A stretch of DNA of 39,224 nt from Priapulus caudatus (taxonomy: Eukaryota > Priapulida > Priapulimorpha > Priapulimorphida > Priapulidae): positions 47,570 to 86,793 of the forward strand of contig NW_014577644.1 in the NCBI RefSeq assembly GCF_000485595.1. Direction: 5' to 3'. How positions within the stretch are numbered: the first letter of the stretch is position 1; each line of letters begins with the position of its first letter. Shown here in pieces: positions 24,749 to 34,445 of this stretch. The translations under genes and the position numbers were made by a program. The notes beneath the pieces were generated by a model. That model saw nothing but the letters and a program-made list of their open reading frames with translations, searched no databases and was not told the DNA's origin.

Positions 24749-24794
24749 AGGCCGGAGTGAATAATTAGAGAATGCTATATGATTCACTCCTGGT
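24749..24794. repeat. Micro-palindrome, about 46 bp, imperfect
   Basis: GGCCGGAGTGAAT on the left pairs with ATTCACTCCTGGTT on the right with mismatches at the tip. Size and the GGAGTG/CACTCC core agree with the family. It is flanked on both sides by TA-rich runs. Confidence 0.55.
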
Positions 24795-25294
24795 TATATT
24801 AGATATATACTATATATATATATTATTATAAGTATAATACTATATATTATATATTATAAACATTGTCCTAGCAGTCTGTAGTTAAATTAATTTATTTATT
24901 TACGCTCTGCAACTTAATGCATCGGAGCACTCTACGACAGTATAGGACTCAAGGATCCAGGACTTATATAGTATTATATATATATATAATGATATATACG
25001 GCCTATTATAAGAAAATAACTGTAAAAAATTAGGGAAAAAGGGTGTTAAAATAGTTATTACACCTTTTCCTATTTCGTACATTGTTATTCTTATCTAGCA
25101 TGGGTGGCTTTCTGTGTGTATTGTTACTTTCTTTCAGTATATGTGATATAATATATCACACTATATAGCGGCTATGGGTTTGCGGAAATTGGTGGAGCAC
25201 TGGTAAGCTCACGCAGCAACAACACTCCTAGTTATTAGATTAGGATCACCTTCTACGCGCTTTACACGGTGGGGCCGGACTTGTTCGACACAAC

Positions 25295-25425
25295 ACAAAA
25301 CACACACACACCACACCACACACGACACACACACACACACACACACAGCACCACACACACCACAACACACGCACACCCAGCCAGCTGGCCTCCAATACAT
25401 ACACACACACCCACACATACATGTC
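25295..25425. repeat. CA-rich microsatellite
   Basis: ACAC with CACCACA interruptions. It produces Thr/His frames on plus and Val/Cys frames on minus, none credible as genes. Confidence 0.95.
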
Positions 25426-25817
25426 TGGGTGTGCATATCATAATATGTCTCTCCATATGCCTGTATACGGAGAGATATATATAGTACATTTTGTGTTCTC
25501 GGACAGTATTTCATAAACACGCCGACGTGTACACTGTGTAACGCGTGTTGTCGCTCTATCTGTGTTGTCACACGATATCTGTCTCTCTATAGTCTCGCGG
25601 GCTGCCGTGTATGTGTATGTGGCACATCAAACGATTACAGGGTCGTTCTGTAAGAGGATGGGATGCCGCAACGAGAGGCAGCTGCGGCGAAGCGCGAAGC
25701 AATATTTGCTCTGTGTGATATCGTTAGTATGCCATTGCACAGACCGCCTGCGTATACAAGCACTGCACGACAATAGTTCATCGCATTTCTCTCCCATTCT
25801 CATTCGCTGTTCCCGTT

Positions 25818-25864
<47 letters not shown>

Positions 25865-26444
25865 GGTCTGTCTCCCTATAGTTTTCTTCCTCCCTTTCTT
25901 TCTCTCTCTCTTCCTGCCCGTCTTTTTGTCTTCTTTCCTCCTCCTCCCTCCATCCCCCTCCCTCTCCGTCCTGTACTGCTCTGTCTGATCTGCTCCGTCC
26001 GTCCGTCATGTCGACTCCGTTCTGTTTGCTCGGTCTGTCGTGTCTGTCGTGTCTGTCTGTCTGTCGGTCTGGTCTGCCTGCTTGTCTGTATGTACTGTCT
26101 GTCTTGTCTGTCTGTTGCTCTGTCTGTCTTCTCTGTCCCATTATCTCTCTCTCTCTTTCTCGCGCCTCTCTCTCGCTCCTCTCTCTCTCTTTCTCTATCT
26201 CTCTCCCCGTGGTCGTCTCTCTCTCTCTCTCTCTCTGCTCATCCTCCTCTCTCCGATATATCTCCCACGTCTTTCTATCTTATCTTCTCTCACTCCTCTC
26301 TCTATCCTCCTCTCTCTCCTCTCTCTCTCATCTCTCTCTCTCTTACGTCTCTCTCTTCTCCTTCTCTCTTTCTTCTCTCTCCGCCTCCTCTCTCTCTCTC
26401 TCTCTCTCTGTCGGGTGATATCTCGTCTCCCTCCCCTCTCTCTC

Positions 26445-26488
<44 letters not shown>

Positions 26489-27060
26489 GCTCTCTTCTCT
26501 CTCTCTCTTCTCTCCCTCTCTTCATCTCCTTATATTGTCTTCTCTATCTCTACTCTCTCTCTCTTCCTCCTTTTCTCTCTCTCTCTCTTCTTCTCTCTCT
26601 CTCTCAGTTTGTCTCCTTTCTCCCTCCCACCTCTCTCACCTCTCTCATCACTCTCTCTCTCGGTTTCGTCGCTCATCTCTTTCTCTCTCTCTCCTCTCAT
26701 CTTACCTACTCAGTCCCTGTCTCTCTCTCTCTCTCTTTCTCTCTCTATATGTTTGCCTCTCGCTCCCTCTCTCCCTCTCGCTCCCTCCCCTCTCCTCTCT
26801 CTCTCTCTCTTCCTAGTCTCTCTTACTCGCTCTCTCTCTCTTCATCTCTCTCTCTCTCTTCTCTGGTTTGTCTCCCCTTTCTATCGACTCTTAACATCTC
26901 TCTATCGGCTCTCTCTCTGATTTGTCTCTCTCCTCTCTCTCTTTCCTCTCATCTGTTGCCTCTCGCTTCCCTCTCTCCCACTCGCTCCCTCTCTCTTCAT
27001 GCTCTCTTCTCGAGTCTCTTCTCTCTCTCTCTCTCCTCGTCTCATCGCTCTGATCCTGTC
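25818..27060. repeat. Polypyrimidine tract of about 1.25 kb
   Basis: Nearly unbroken C/T on the plus strand: CT dinucleotides, TCTG units at 26040-26140, and CTCC/TCTC mixtures. The 452-aa, 258-aa and 136-aa plus-strand frames over it are Ser/Leu/Pro readings of the repeat; their lengths come from the near absence of purines, and hence of stop codons, not from selection. Confidence 0.95.
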
Positions 27061-27319
27061 TTATCCGGCTCCTCTCTTAACTCGCTCGTCACGGCCTCGT
27101 ATAGCTGATGGGAGTTTTGTCACTCACAGTCGTTCAGCGCAATTCGGATGATAATCATCTCCGGTTCAATTAGTGACACGATCCAGCAACCCCTCAGCTA
27201 GGTAAGACGCATACAGGTCTGTACGACAGTTGCATATCTCTTAGTTGGCTCATAGGAAGTTCTGTAGTGGATGAATGTTTATAATCATCTATTTGCTAGC
27301 TACCTGTACCTGCACGGCC
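27061..27319. other. Unique spacer, nothing recognised
   Basis: Mixed-composition DNA between the polypyrimidine tract and the C-rich block, with no open frame or repeat of note. Confidence 0.5.
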
Positions 27320-27650
27320 GTTATTTGCGCCAATGAAAACTGTCCCCCGGCAAACCCTTTTAAACCCCCTAAACTTCTACTCTGACCTCCCAAACCTAAG
27401 CATAACCCCCCCAACCATAACCTGATCCAAATTAGCCCTGCCCATAACCTTAACTTAACCATAACGTAACCCATAACTTAACTAAAACCCTATAGTTCCC
27501 ACGTAATCTAAATTAGCCCAGCCGTAAATCTACCCCCTTACTTAACAATCACCTTAGCTCCCACGTAAATACCCTAGGCCGCCATTATTTCGGCCGCCAA
27601 GACCGCCAACCCCTTACTTTAACCAACCCACACCATACATCAGCAGATCC
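27320..27650. repeat. C-rich degenerate telomere-like block
   Basis: Repeated CCATAACC, CTTAACC, AACCC and CCCCCTA words on the plus strand (GGTTATGG, GGTTAAG on the other). It resembles scrambled TTAGGG-type repeats but no exact array is present. The minus-strand frame at 27289-27474 reads Gly/Leu-rich and is a repeat reading. Confidence 0.6.
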
Positions 27651-27764
27651 GCAGCTTTAGTAACACAAACGCGCGTTCTCCCTGTGAGGCTCAGTGCGGC
27701 TCGTCAAAGGAAACAGGTAAAATCTACTGATGACGATTAATCTACGACGCATTAGGGAATGTGC

Positions 27765-27955
27765 GAATGTTCGTCGTCATTATATATATCGTGTATCTAA
27801 AACAAAAATGACTTCATTATCTCAATCTCGAAAACGAAACTTCGTGTCTGTGTCATGTACTTCGTGCCATTATGGCAGAATGTTCGTTGTCATGCTGCCA
27901 CTATATATCGTGTATCTAAAACTGTAATTCTGAAAACGAAACTTCGTGTATGTAT
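27765..27955. repeat. Direct repeat of about 113 bp, two copies
   Basis: The first copy starts with GAATGTTCGTCGTCAT at 27765 and the second with GAATGTTCGTTGTCAT at 27878. Both contain ATATATCGTGTATCTAAAAC and GAAAACGAAACTTCGTGT. The second copy has about 13 fewer bases in the middle. Confidence 0.85.
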
Positions 27956-28540
27956 TCCATTACTGCGTATGATCGCATTTTTCCAGATTCTCCGCCGAGA
28001 CTGGATTTGGGCGATTAGCAGTCATTGAGAGCTTGCTCACAACACCTGCTCGGATACATATTTTAGAATATCACAGGAGCGTTTCACACTTACACGCTGC
28101 GTCGGCAACTACCTTTGCTAATTGCTTCTATCGCACGAGGTTCAGGTGTGCTCGTCGGCAAACACAGGTAAGATTGTATAGATGAAGCAATCTATAGATA
28201 GATACGGCCGAGACTTTGCTCGACCTGGTACAGGGTCGAGTTTCACCAATCCAATTAACAAATGGTCTTCACAGGGATGTACATCGACCGGGGAACTCTT
28301 GCACCGGATGCATATAAACAGGCCCCGTGCGTTCGACTGTATCAATAGGGCCGAAACGATCCGCCAACAGCCAGAATAATGACCCACTAGAGATGCGCTG
28401 TGAGACACGAATTGTTATGTCACTTGTAGCTATTATCTGAATCGTTGATGTTGTCAAGAGTCCATGAATTAAGGGACTCTTTATAGGGACCTCCTCCTAT
28501 TATGGACTGTGATGTCTGACATACACGCGCATCCCGCGCC
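27956..28540. other. Unique DNA with short frames, no gene assigned
   Basis: Composition is close to that of coding DNA in places (28140-28400). Overlapping 62-88 aa frames exist on both strands, but none has a recognisable domain. AACACAGGTAAG at 28151-28162 resembles a plus-strand splice donor, but no supporting exon was found. Confidence 0.35.
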
Positions 28541-28544
28541 GCAC

Positions 28545-28680
28545 AGCACACACACAACACACACCCAACACACCCCCCCCCACACACACACACACACCCA
28601 CTCACTCACACACACACCACACACAGCACACAGCACACACACACACACACCACACACACCGGGAACAGCTCATAAACACA
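28545..28680. repeat. CA-rich microsatellite
   Basis: ACAC with CCCCCCCC and CACTCACT interruptions. Confidence 0.95.
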
Positions 28681-28950
28681 CACTTTATATAAAAATTATA
28701 GTTTAATTGTAATATAATATTATTATTCTATAATAGTTCCAAACGTTATCAACGCCGAAATGTATCGCATTTATGTTAACTCTGATATTCTAGTATTTAT
28801 ATAAGCTCCAGTTCGATTCACTTATATCAATGCTACCGGGGGTGGGGAGCAAAAAAACATCCGTTTGGTTCTTCGACATGCAAGTTGGGGGTCAAAACGG
28901 GGCCAAGTTTCGCATGTATTGTAACCCTGGTTACACTCCATATTCAATGT

Positions 28951-29449
28951 TTGCCGCCACTATGCGCATTCCACAATCGTAATTTCTCCATCACTAGACT
29001 AGCAAATATACTTCGTGTCATTTGCACTAATCACACTACCCTTATGACAAATAAACTCTAGTTGCTCCCAATTTCACTGCGCGTTTGCTTAAAAACCTAC
29101 AAAAAGAGGTGAGAAAACTGGCATTCTGGCCGCGCAAAACGCCGCACTGTTTAGCCAACAAATAGCTCCGAAGTCGGTGACGTGAGTCACCATGTTTATC
29201 TTTGCGTACACCGCGTACCGCTGTACCGCAGCACCGCTGCACGGTTGCTTGGGGATTGGGGAAACTGTCAACAACATCGGAGAATTTTAACAACAATGGA
29301 GGTATTTTCAAATACCTTTTATAAGACAACGCGCAGTGAAATGGGAGGAACTAGAGTTTATTTTGTCATAAGGTAGTGTGATTATGCATGACACGAAGTA
29401 TTTGCTAGTATAGTACTGGAGAAATTAGCGTTTGGATGCGCATTGTGCA
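28951..29449. mobile_element. Foldback element of about 500 bp with long inverted arms
   Basis: The left arm (about 28951-29095) and right arm (about 29315-29449) are reverse complements with scattered mismatches and small indels over roughly 130 bp. Matching words include ATGCGCAT, TAATTTCTCCA, ACTTCGTGTCAT, TAATCACACTACC, AATAAACTCTAGTT and TTTCACTGCGCG. The central 220 bp is unrelated and contains no transposase. Short frames at 29042-29376 are readings of the arms. No target duplication could be fixed. It is probably a MITE or foldback-type non-autonomous element; the class is not determined. Confidence 0.8.
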
Positions 29450-29649
29450 GCTTTAAGGTCATTCCCTGTCCCTGTTCCTCAGACTTTAAGTAATACTGTT
29501 TAAGGCTGGTAAAATATACCGCGAGTATTATTGGGGTATAGCCGTTTAAATGAACTATTTTCAGTAGATTTGTCTGAGATGCTCAGTATATAATCTGATA
29601 TCAAACAATCTTGGCTATTATTATATGAAGTCTTTATAGATTAAACACA

Positions 29650-30372
29650 AATGACGTCATACAGGCGTACCACCGATTTTACGGCACCCTCGGTTCAAAA
29701 GCCTTGCTGGAATCTCCATTTTACCGGATATCAACAAAGGATAGATAATAATAATAATAACGAAACGATGGATGAATCGATATGGATTAGTGTTTACGCT
29801 TGGCACGTCGACTGACGCTTGCATCTATTTTAGAAGCCATAGTAAGGTAAGCGTCTAGGCTAATTGTACACAAAATAAGCTAAAAATACCACTAAATCGA
29901 GGTATCGCCGCCAACAAGTGCAGCGTAAACAATTCGAATGAGCGCGTAATTTTGGCAAGATTCATTTTTGACTAATTTGGGTAATTTTGGCAATACCCCG
30001 TACGGACAAATTTGATCCTACATTAAATGAGTCATCAGTTCTAAGTTCAGCTCGCCACGTCACCCCGCAAACATTTACTATGCGCATGCGTATTGCGATT
30101 TAGCACCGGATCTGGCCCGAGTGTTGCGTACAGACACAGCTTGGTGCGGGATAACTTATCCCGGGCCTGGCCCTCCTTTATTTTCGGGGCCAAATTGGTG
30201 CGGGCCAGCGCGTATTTGGAGCGGAATAGCGTGTATACACACTGCAGAAATTTGGCGCGCGCCTGACCCGCACCAGTTTAATACCATATCAAATTTGCAG
30301 TCTGTACGGGGTATTAAAGAGTCATCAGTACCATCAGCTTGCAGGAAAATCGGTGGTGTACCTGTGATCGTT
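29650..30372. mobile_element. Nested inverted-repeat structure
   Basis: Outer arms: ACAGGCGTACCACCGATTTT near 29658 against AAAATCGGTGGTGTACCTGT near 30345. Inner arms: AATACCCCGTACGGAC followed by AAATTTGAT at 29992-30018 against ATCAAATTTGCAGTCTGTAC continuing GGGGTATT, ending about 30316. A direct repeat GAGTCATCAGT follows each inner arm (30028 and 30320). The interior (30100-30280) has a further GGTGCGGG inverted pair. It reads as one decayed element or one inserted in another; no transposase is present. Confidence 0.5.
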
Positions 30373-30875
30373 AATTATCATTAATTAATTAACTGAATAC
30401 CAGAGCGAATGAATTCTGACTAAACTTGGCGAACTATATTTTCTAGTGAGAAACACAAGAGCAGCTCCACAAATATTTGAGAGCAATTTGCCTGCACGCA
30501 AGTGAAGCAACAAATAATGCAGTTTTCATTCGCCCGACGGACTTAAATATATAAAATTCCTCTTCTATGATAACATTTTATACGCGATGTGGCTTTAATA
30601 ACAGACAATGTATATAAATATTACATATTTCTATAACCGTATCCCAGAGGAAACGCGGAATGTGAAATCTCCGATAAACAGGAAGTTATGCTACAACTCT
30701 AGGGATGCATATCTCGGAACCTTGCCGTCGCAGCGGACGACCTATCCCGGACGGTTTTTTCAAAATTTTTGGCCCGAAAATGTTTGAATCGGGGAACATT
30801 GTAAGGTTGCATGAAATACATCTGGGGGATGCGACGCTGCAGAAACATCGTGGCATCACGTTAAAGAATACTACT
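30373..30875. other. Unique DNA, no gene assigned
   Basis: A plus-strand frame from 30705 (HISEPCRRSGRPIPDGFF...) is open into the 21-bp array that follows. A minus-strand frame covers the same bases. Neither is recognised, and the array supplies a third of the plus frame. Confidence 0.35.
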
Positions 30876-31013
30876 ATTATCAACAGTGTATACAATATAG
30901 TCTATATTATACACTTAATAGTCTATATTATACACTTAATAGTCTATATTATACACTTAATAGTCTATATTATACGCTTAATAGTCTATATTAAACGCTC
31001 CTACTGTTATAAT
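30876..31013. repeat. 21-bp minisatellite bracketed by inverted ends
   Basis: Five tandem 21-bp units (30897-31001) with core CTATATTATACACTTA; the last two carry C-to-G changes giving TACGCTTA and AACGCTCC. Outside the array ATTATCAACAGT (30876-30887) and ACTGTTATAAT (31003-31013) are inverted copies. The core matches the right arm of the palindrome at 37266-37310 (CTATATTATACACT). Confidence 0.85.
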
Positions 31014-31050
31014 ACACATGGAAAAGAATATCAGCAAAATATCTGATATT

Positions 31051-31106
31051 ATCAGGAGTGGATAATAGAGATTATCTATTAGAGATCTCTATTATCCACT
31101 CCTGAT
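31051..31106. repeat. Micro-palindrome, 56 bp, perfect 22-bp arms
   Basis: The left arm 31051-31072 starts ATCAGGAGTGGATAATAG and the right arm 31085-31106 is its exact reverse complement, ending CTCCTGAT. The loop is 12 bases (31073-31084). A TA run follows (31107-31140). It lies in the first intron of the K2P gene, about 110 bp past the splice donor. Confidence 0.9.
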
Positions 31107-31108
31107 AT

Positions 31109-31139
<31 letters not shown>

Positions 31140-31201
31140 ATCTAATATATAGTCTGATATTTTGAGTAAAAGCTCTGTGACTACGGAATTCGCGATATCG
31201 C

Positions 31202-31213
31202 ACAGTGTCTTAC
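31202..31213 (-). other. Splice donor after K2P exon 1
   Basis: On the minus strand the exon ends ATAG and the intron begins GTAAGACACTG, a good donor match. The break falls after the first base of the glycine codon in the pore-1 TIG sequence (phase 1). Frames reading past it run into intron. Confidence 0.9.
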
Positions 31214-31541
31214 CTATGGTCGTGACGATGGTGGCCACGAAATAGAAGGCGCCGCCGAAATCCCATCGCGGTCTCTTGTCGAGCAGGTTCTTCGTGCTAG
31301 CGTTGCCATGCGCTTGCAGCAACACCGACAGCTCGCTAGCGTTCACGTCCGGGTAGAGCGCCACGAAGTGCGCGTACGTGTTCCTGTAGCTTTCCACGGC
31401 CCTCAGCTCGCTCTCCTGCTCCAAATACTGGAACAGCAGCGCTCCGGCGACCATGTAGAAGACCATGACTACGGCGAGAAGGAGGAAACGGGCGTTGTCT
31501 TCTCGCAGCTGTATCGCCTCGCACCAGCCGCCCTGGGCCAT
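31214..31541 (-). CDS. KCNK12/13-like: Two-pore-domain K+ channel, THIK-like, exon 1 (partial gene)
   Basis: Encodes the first 109 residues plus one base of a K2P potassium channel, a dimeric plasma-membrane leak channel setting resting potential. Seen: a short N-terminus with LREDNARF (12-19), TM1 at about 19-41 (FLLLAVVMVFYMVAGALLF), a cap region with sequons at N67 and N80 and no cysteine, then RPRWDFGGAFYF (90-101) and the pore helix/filter start TIVTTIG (104-110). The EDNARFLLLA and RPRWDF.GAFYFV pattern and the cysteine-free cap fit the KCNK12/KCNK13 (THIK) group. The start is firm: ATG at 31541 with A at -3 and G at +4, and an in-frame TAG at 31590-31592. The exon ends phase 1 inside the filter glycine codon, an intron position I recall as common in K2P genes. 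The remaining exons, expected below 31200, were not found in the window. Confidence 0.93.
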
Positions 31542-31900
31542 CGTGCCCCCACCCGCCTCACTGATCCATACACCTCCCCCGAGGCTTCCCTATAACGTCT
31601 GCACTGTCGTCAGCCTGGCGCCACTAGCAGCGTCGCGTTCGTACGACGTCGGCAACCGACGAATGTCATCTCGTTGGCGACGACGTTAGTGCTCGTCGAC
31701 GCTCGCGCGTGTGTCCGGTGCGGCTCGCACTCTCTCGCTCTCTCACACTACTGTCGCTCCGCGCAGCAGCAGTAGCGGGGGTGCGTGTGCCCGGTGTGTG
31801 ACATTCACCCTTCCGGCTTCTATCACCTGCGCGTCCGTAGTCATTCTTGCGCGTGCTCAGAAAAAATAATAGCGAGTGACGAAATAATATACTCGGCGGT
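31542..31900 (-). promoter_or_regulatory. CpG-rich upstream region of the K2P gene
   Basis: GC- and CpG-rich DNA directly upstream of the K2P start, contrasting with the AT-rich surroundings, as expected of a 5' UTR and promoter. CT and GCGC words occur at 31725-31770. No TATA box or initiator can be placed with confidence. Confidence 0.45.
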
Positions 31901-31925
31901 GCTCTGCAAATAACTGCGCGCGAGT

Positions 31926-32501
31926 TTGTCGCGTTTATCGCATGTGTCGGGGAATCTGTCGATGATCTGTAATTGCAAACAGCTAGTCAGTCGCTATGTA
32001 ATAGCTGCTGGCGTACGGTGCGGGCAGCAAGCCATACTCCTGTCCAATATACTCTTATCGCGTTGTTTCCACCTGAGTATCACCGAGGGTGGTGTCGTCA
32101 ACCTCAGAGACCCAAGTGCATCTTTAGTCGGCTACGTCGCTGCTAGCTACTCCCTCTCGTTCTCTCTCCACCGCAGCGCGGCTCTCACCAGGAAATATTC
32201 ACACGTACGCACGTCCTGTTTGTCCTTGCTGTCTTCCCACACTATAGGGATGACGGCGGCAGTCTGGTCGGCGTGTCGGTGCGTGTGTGCGGCTAGGGGA
32301 AGCAACAGGCAACTGCACGCGGCCCGCGCTCTCGGGTACTTCTGCATTCATACACAATACCTGTTTGAGCCGCTATCGATCGGGGACCTCTCTGTTGTCA
32401 TGGCAACCTCGTGGAAGCACAATCATCTCTGCGCCGCCGCTTCTGCCGCTACTCTGAAACAAGCCCTACGCTTCGCGTGCTTTGCGAGCGTCGCACAGTA
32501 A
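31926..32501 (+). other. 191-aa open frame, divergent from the K2P gene, doubtful
   Basis: A long plus-strand frame with ATG at 31926, rich in Ser, Ala, Leu and Cys. It has no domain, signal peptide or repeat that I recognise. It lies in the GC-raised flank of the K2P promoter, where stop codons are rarer, so a chance frame is the simpler reading. It could also be part of a divergent transcript. Confidence 0.15.
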
Positions 32502-34109
32502 TGCGGAAACTAACGGGTAACGTCGACGGCGCTTCTGTTTCCGTTCGGTTACATCCCGGACGGAAATAATATTATCTATCGACTAGACGTTTTTAACACG
32601 TCGTCGTCTGTGCGGTGGTGAGCACTCATTGATAATGACATAATAAGGTTCTTGAACCTACCGTTCGTCCACAACCGAGAAATTTCACACATTTTCCTAT
32701 GCTCAAATTGTGTATTTCACCAATCTATATTATCAATCAGCCACCTTTTCCAGTTCACGCATCTTTTGAGACTAATATAAGCTAAATATAGCTAATATTA
32801 TAGAAAGACTGTAGAGCGTACACAAACACACAAAGACAATATTATTAGAATGGAATGTCGGAAAGCCGAGTTTAAAATTACCGCAGAAAAACACGCAATT
32901 CTCTTTTGGCCTAAAACAGCTCGGCGATTATACGATAATCGAAAAGCTGGTTTAAATGTGCATGGCTTTCACTATCGAAGTGTAAATCTACGTTTAGCGT
33001 CCCCGATGATTCTCACAGTAAACTCTGCAGTGATATCTATACTTTACAAGGATTAGCATAGAAATAAAGATAAGACGATGGAAGAGTATTTATCACGTCG
33101 TTTAAGCCTTGCGTCAAATTTAATGTATCTGTTCTTTTGTTTAATTATCACAGAAAACACGCGAATGTAAACTACGATAGTTATACAATCGATTATAGAT
33201 ATGGGATATATTATCGATTATAGATTATAGATATTCATATTATAGATATGCACGACAAAACCTTCATAGCACGACACTATACAAACGTCACGTCGTTGCT
33301 GTGAGTGTAGCTCTTTCTCACATGTCGGTTATATTACACGTGTCTGTATTGAACCCAATATGTATCCAATGTTTCCTCTTCTCTGTCAATGTGTACGCAA
33401 CCACTGCTGATACAATAAAGAGAGAATACATGTGCGTTTCATATTCTGCAGCGTGCAAGGGTAAAATGTCTTTAAAGGACATGTGTCGAGCTTTTAAATG
33501 TCAAAATAACCCAATAATGTCAAATTAAGTCACACTTCAAGGGAAAGAAACATATATAGAAGAGAAGAGCGACGAAAGGCAGCAATAGCCTGATATAAGT
33601 TTATCAGACCAAACGCTTGCGTGAGGTTTCCTGGATATTTTGCTTTTATTTTTATATTTTCCTTAGCTATTGCGTGGACATAGACCTGTAATAGTTGTCA
33701 TGCAATATTCACACAGCATCCGCGAAAACATGCAAAGTCACGCATGCAAAAAGACAAAAGTGAAGTATTTGTTGGAGAAAGCGTGAAACCAGCTTCGTAT
33801 AATACCCACTGTTATTATACTAATACTGCCGTAGTAATACCGTTATTATAATACTGTCGTATAATACCTACTGAGTTGAGAGAAAATATAAAAAGAGGAG
33901 AATGAAACATAAAAAACGGGTAAGCGAAGGCAAATGGAATAGAACGGGGGCGGATAGGAAATAACCTACAAAAATAGTAGTGGGGCGGTAAAATGAGAGG
34001 AGAGAACAAACAAAAACAGGTTAACATGCAGAAAAGATGGTGAGAAAGCGGACAGGCATAGTGAATGTGCACTGGTGCAACGCTAGGACGAGGCATTAAA
34101 GTGATTACG
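32502..34109. other. AT-rich DNA, no gene seen
   Basis: Contains short frames (32850-33056, 33301-33528) without recognisable features, a TATAGAT-rich self-complementary stretch at 33175-33250, and a repeated TAATACTG/TAATACC motif at 33795-33870. No splice-flanked exon was recognised on either strand. Confidence 0.5.
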
Positions 34110-34445
34110 TCACCGTAAATAATAAATTTTTGTTTAAAAATCAAGTTTTTCACAAAATGTAAGTAATTCTGTTCCCTTTTATGGTTAAATTGCTGCATTA
34201 TACTTCCTATTTTACTATATTGTTCGATGTAAACATACACTCGTGACTCATACATAGCCCATAGCAAGCAATTAATGTCAGGATCATAATATCAAATCGT
34301 CCAGGTTTTTTCGATTTTTAACTAGTTGAGAAACAATCTTATCAGGTAAGAATTTGACGATACATTTAGTCCCGTTAGTACTTACTTTTAATTGGCAACA
34401 AAATTTTTACAAAATACACCATAGAAAATTCGTAACGTAGTCAAT
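34110..34445. repeat. Dispersed repeat of about 340 bp, copy 3
   Basis: Isolated copy of the segment found inside the large tandem unit at 13507-13863 and 8358-8705, about 20 kb from the nearest. Homology begins near ACCGTAAATA and stops near GTCAATTTAA; both flanks are unrelated, so these are probably the true element ends. Confidence 0.85.

Larger units (their letters stand above)
23970..25290. repeat. Second tandem duplication, right copy
   Basis: Same order as 22260-23970: CTG-rich tract (24000-24345), unique DNA, AT-rich DNA with a palindrome, unique DNA. The junction of the two copies is near GAATTTCGAGAATTGCCTGC (about 23975), comparable with GACGAATTGCTAGACTGC at 22270. Copy length differs mainly in the CTG and AT tracts. 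Confidence 0.75.

Noticed and set aside
25562-27108. 452-aa, 258-aa, 136-aa and 119-aa Ser/Leu-rich open frames
   Set aside because: They are readings of a polypyrimidine tract in overlapping frames; a sequence with almost no purines has almost no stop codons. No domain or mixed composition is present.
27320-27650. True telomere array
   Set aside because: No exact TTAGGG or other fixed-period telomere repeat is present; only related words.
31092-31213. C-terminal extension of the K2P frame (KTLCDIANSVV...)
   Set aside because: This is intron read-through past a GTAAGA donor. The K2P family continues with the rest of the G(F/Y)G filter at this point, and the read-through enters a palindrome and TA run.
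33815-34267. 150-aa minus-strand frame
   Set aside because: It runs across the border of the dispersed 340-bp repeat, which has no frame in its other copies, and the composition is that of AT-rich chance coding.
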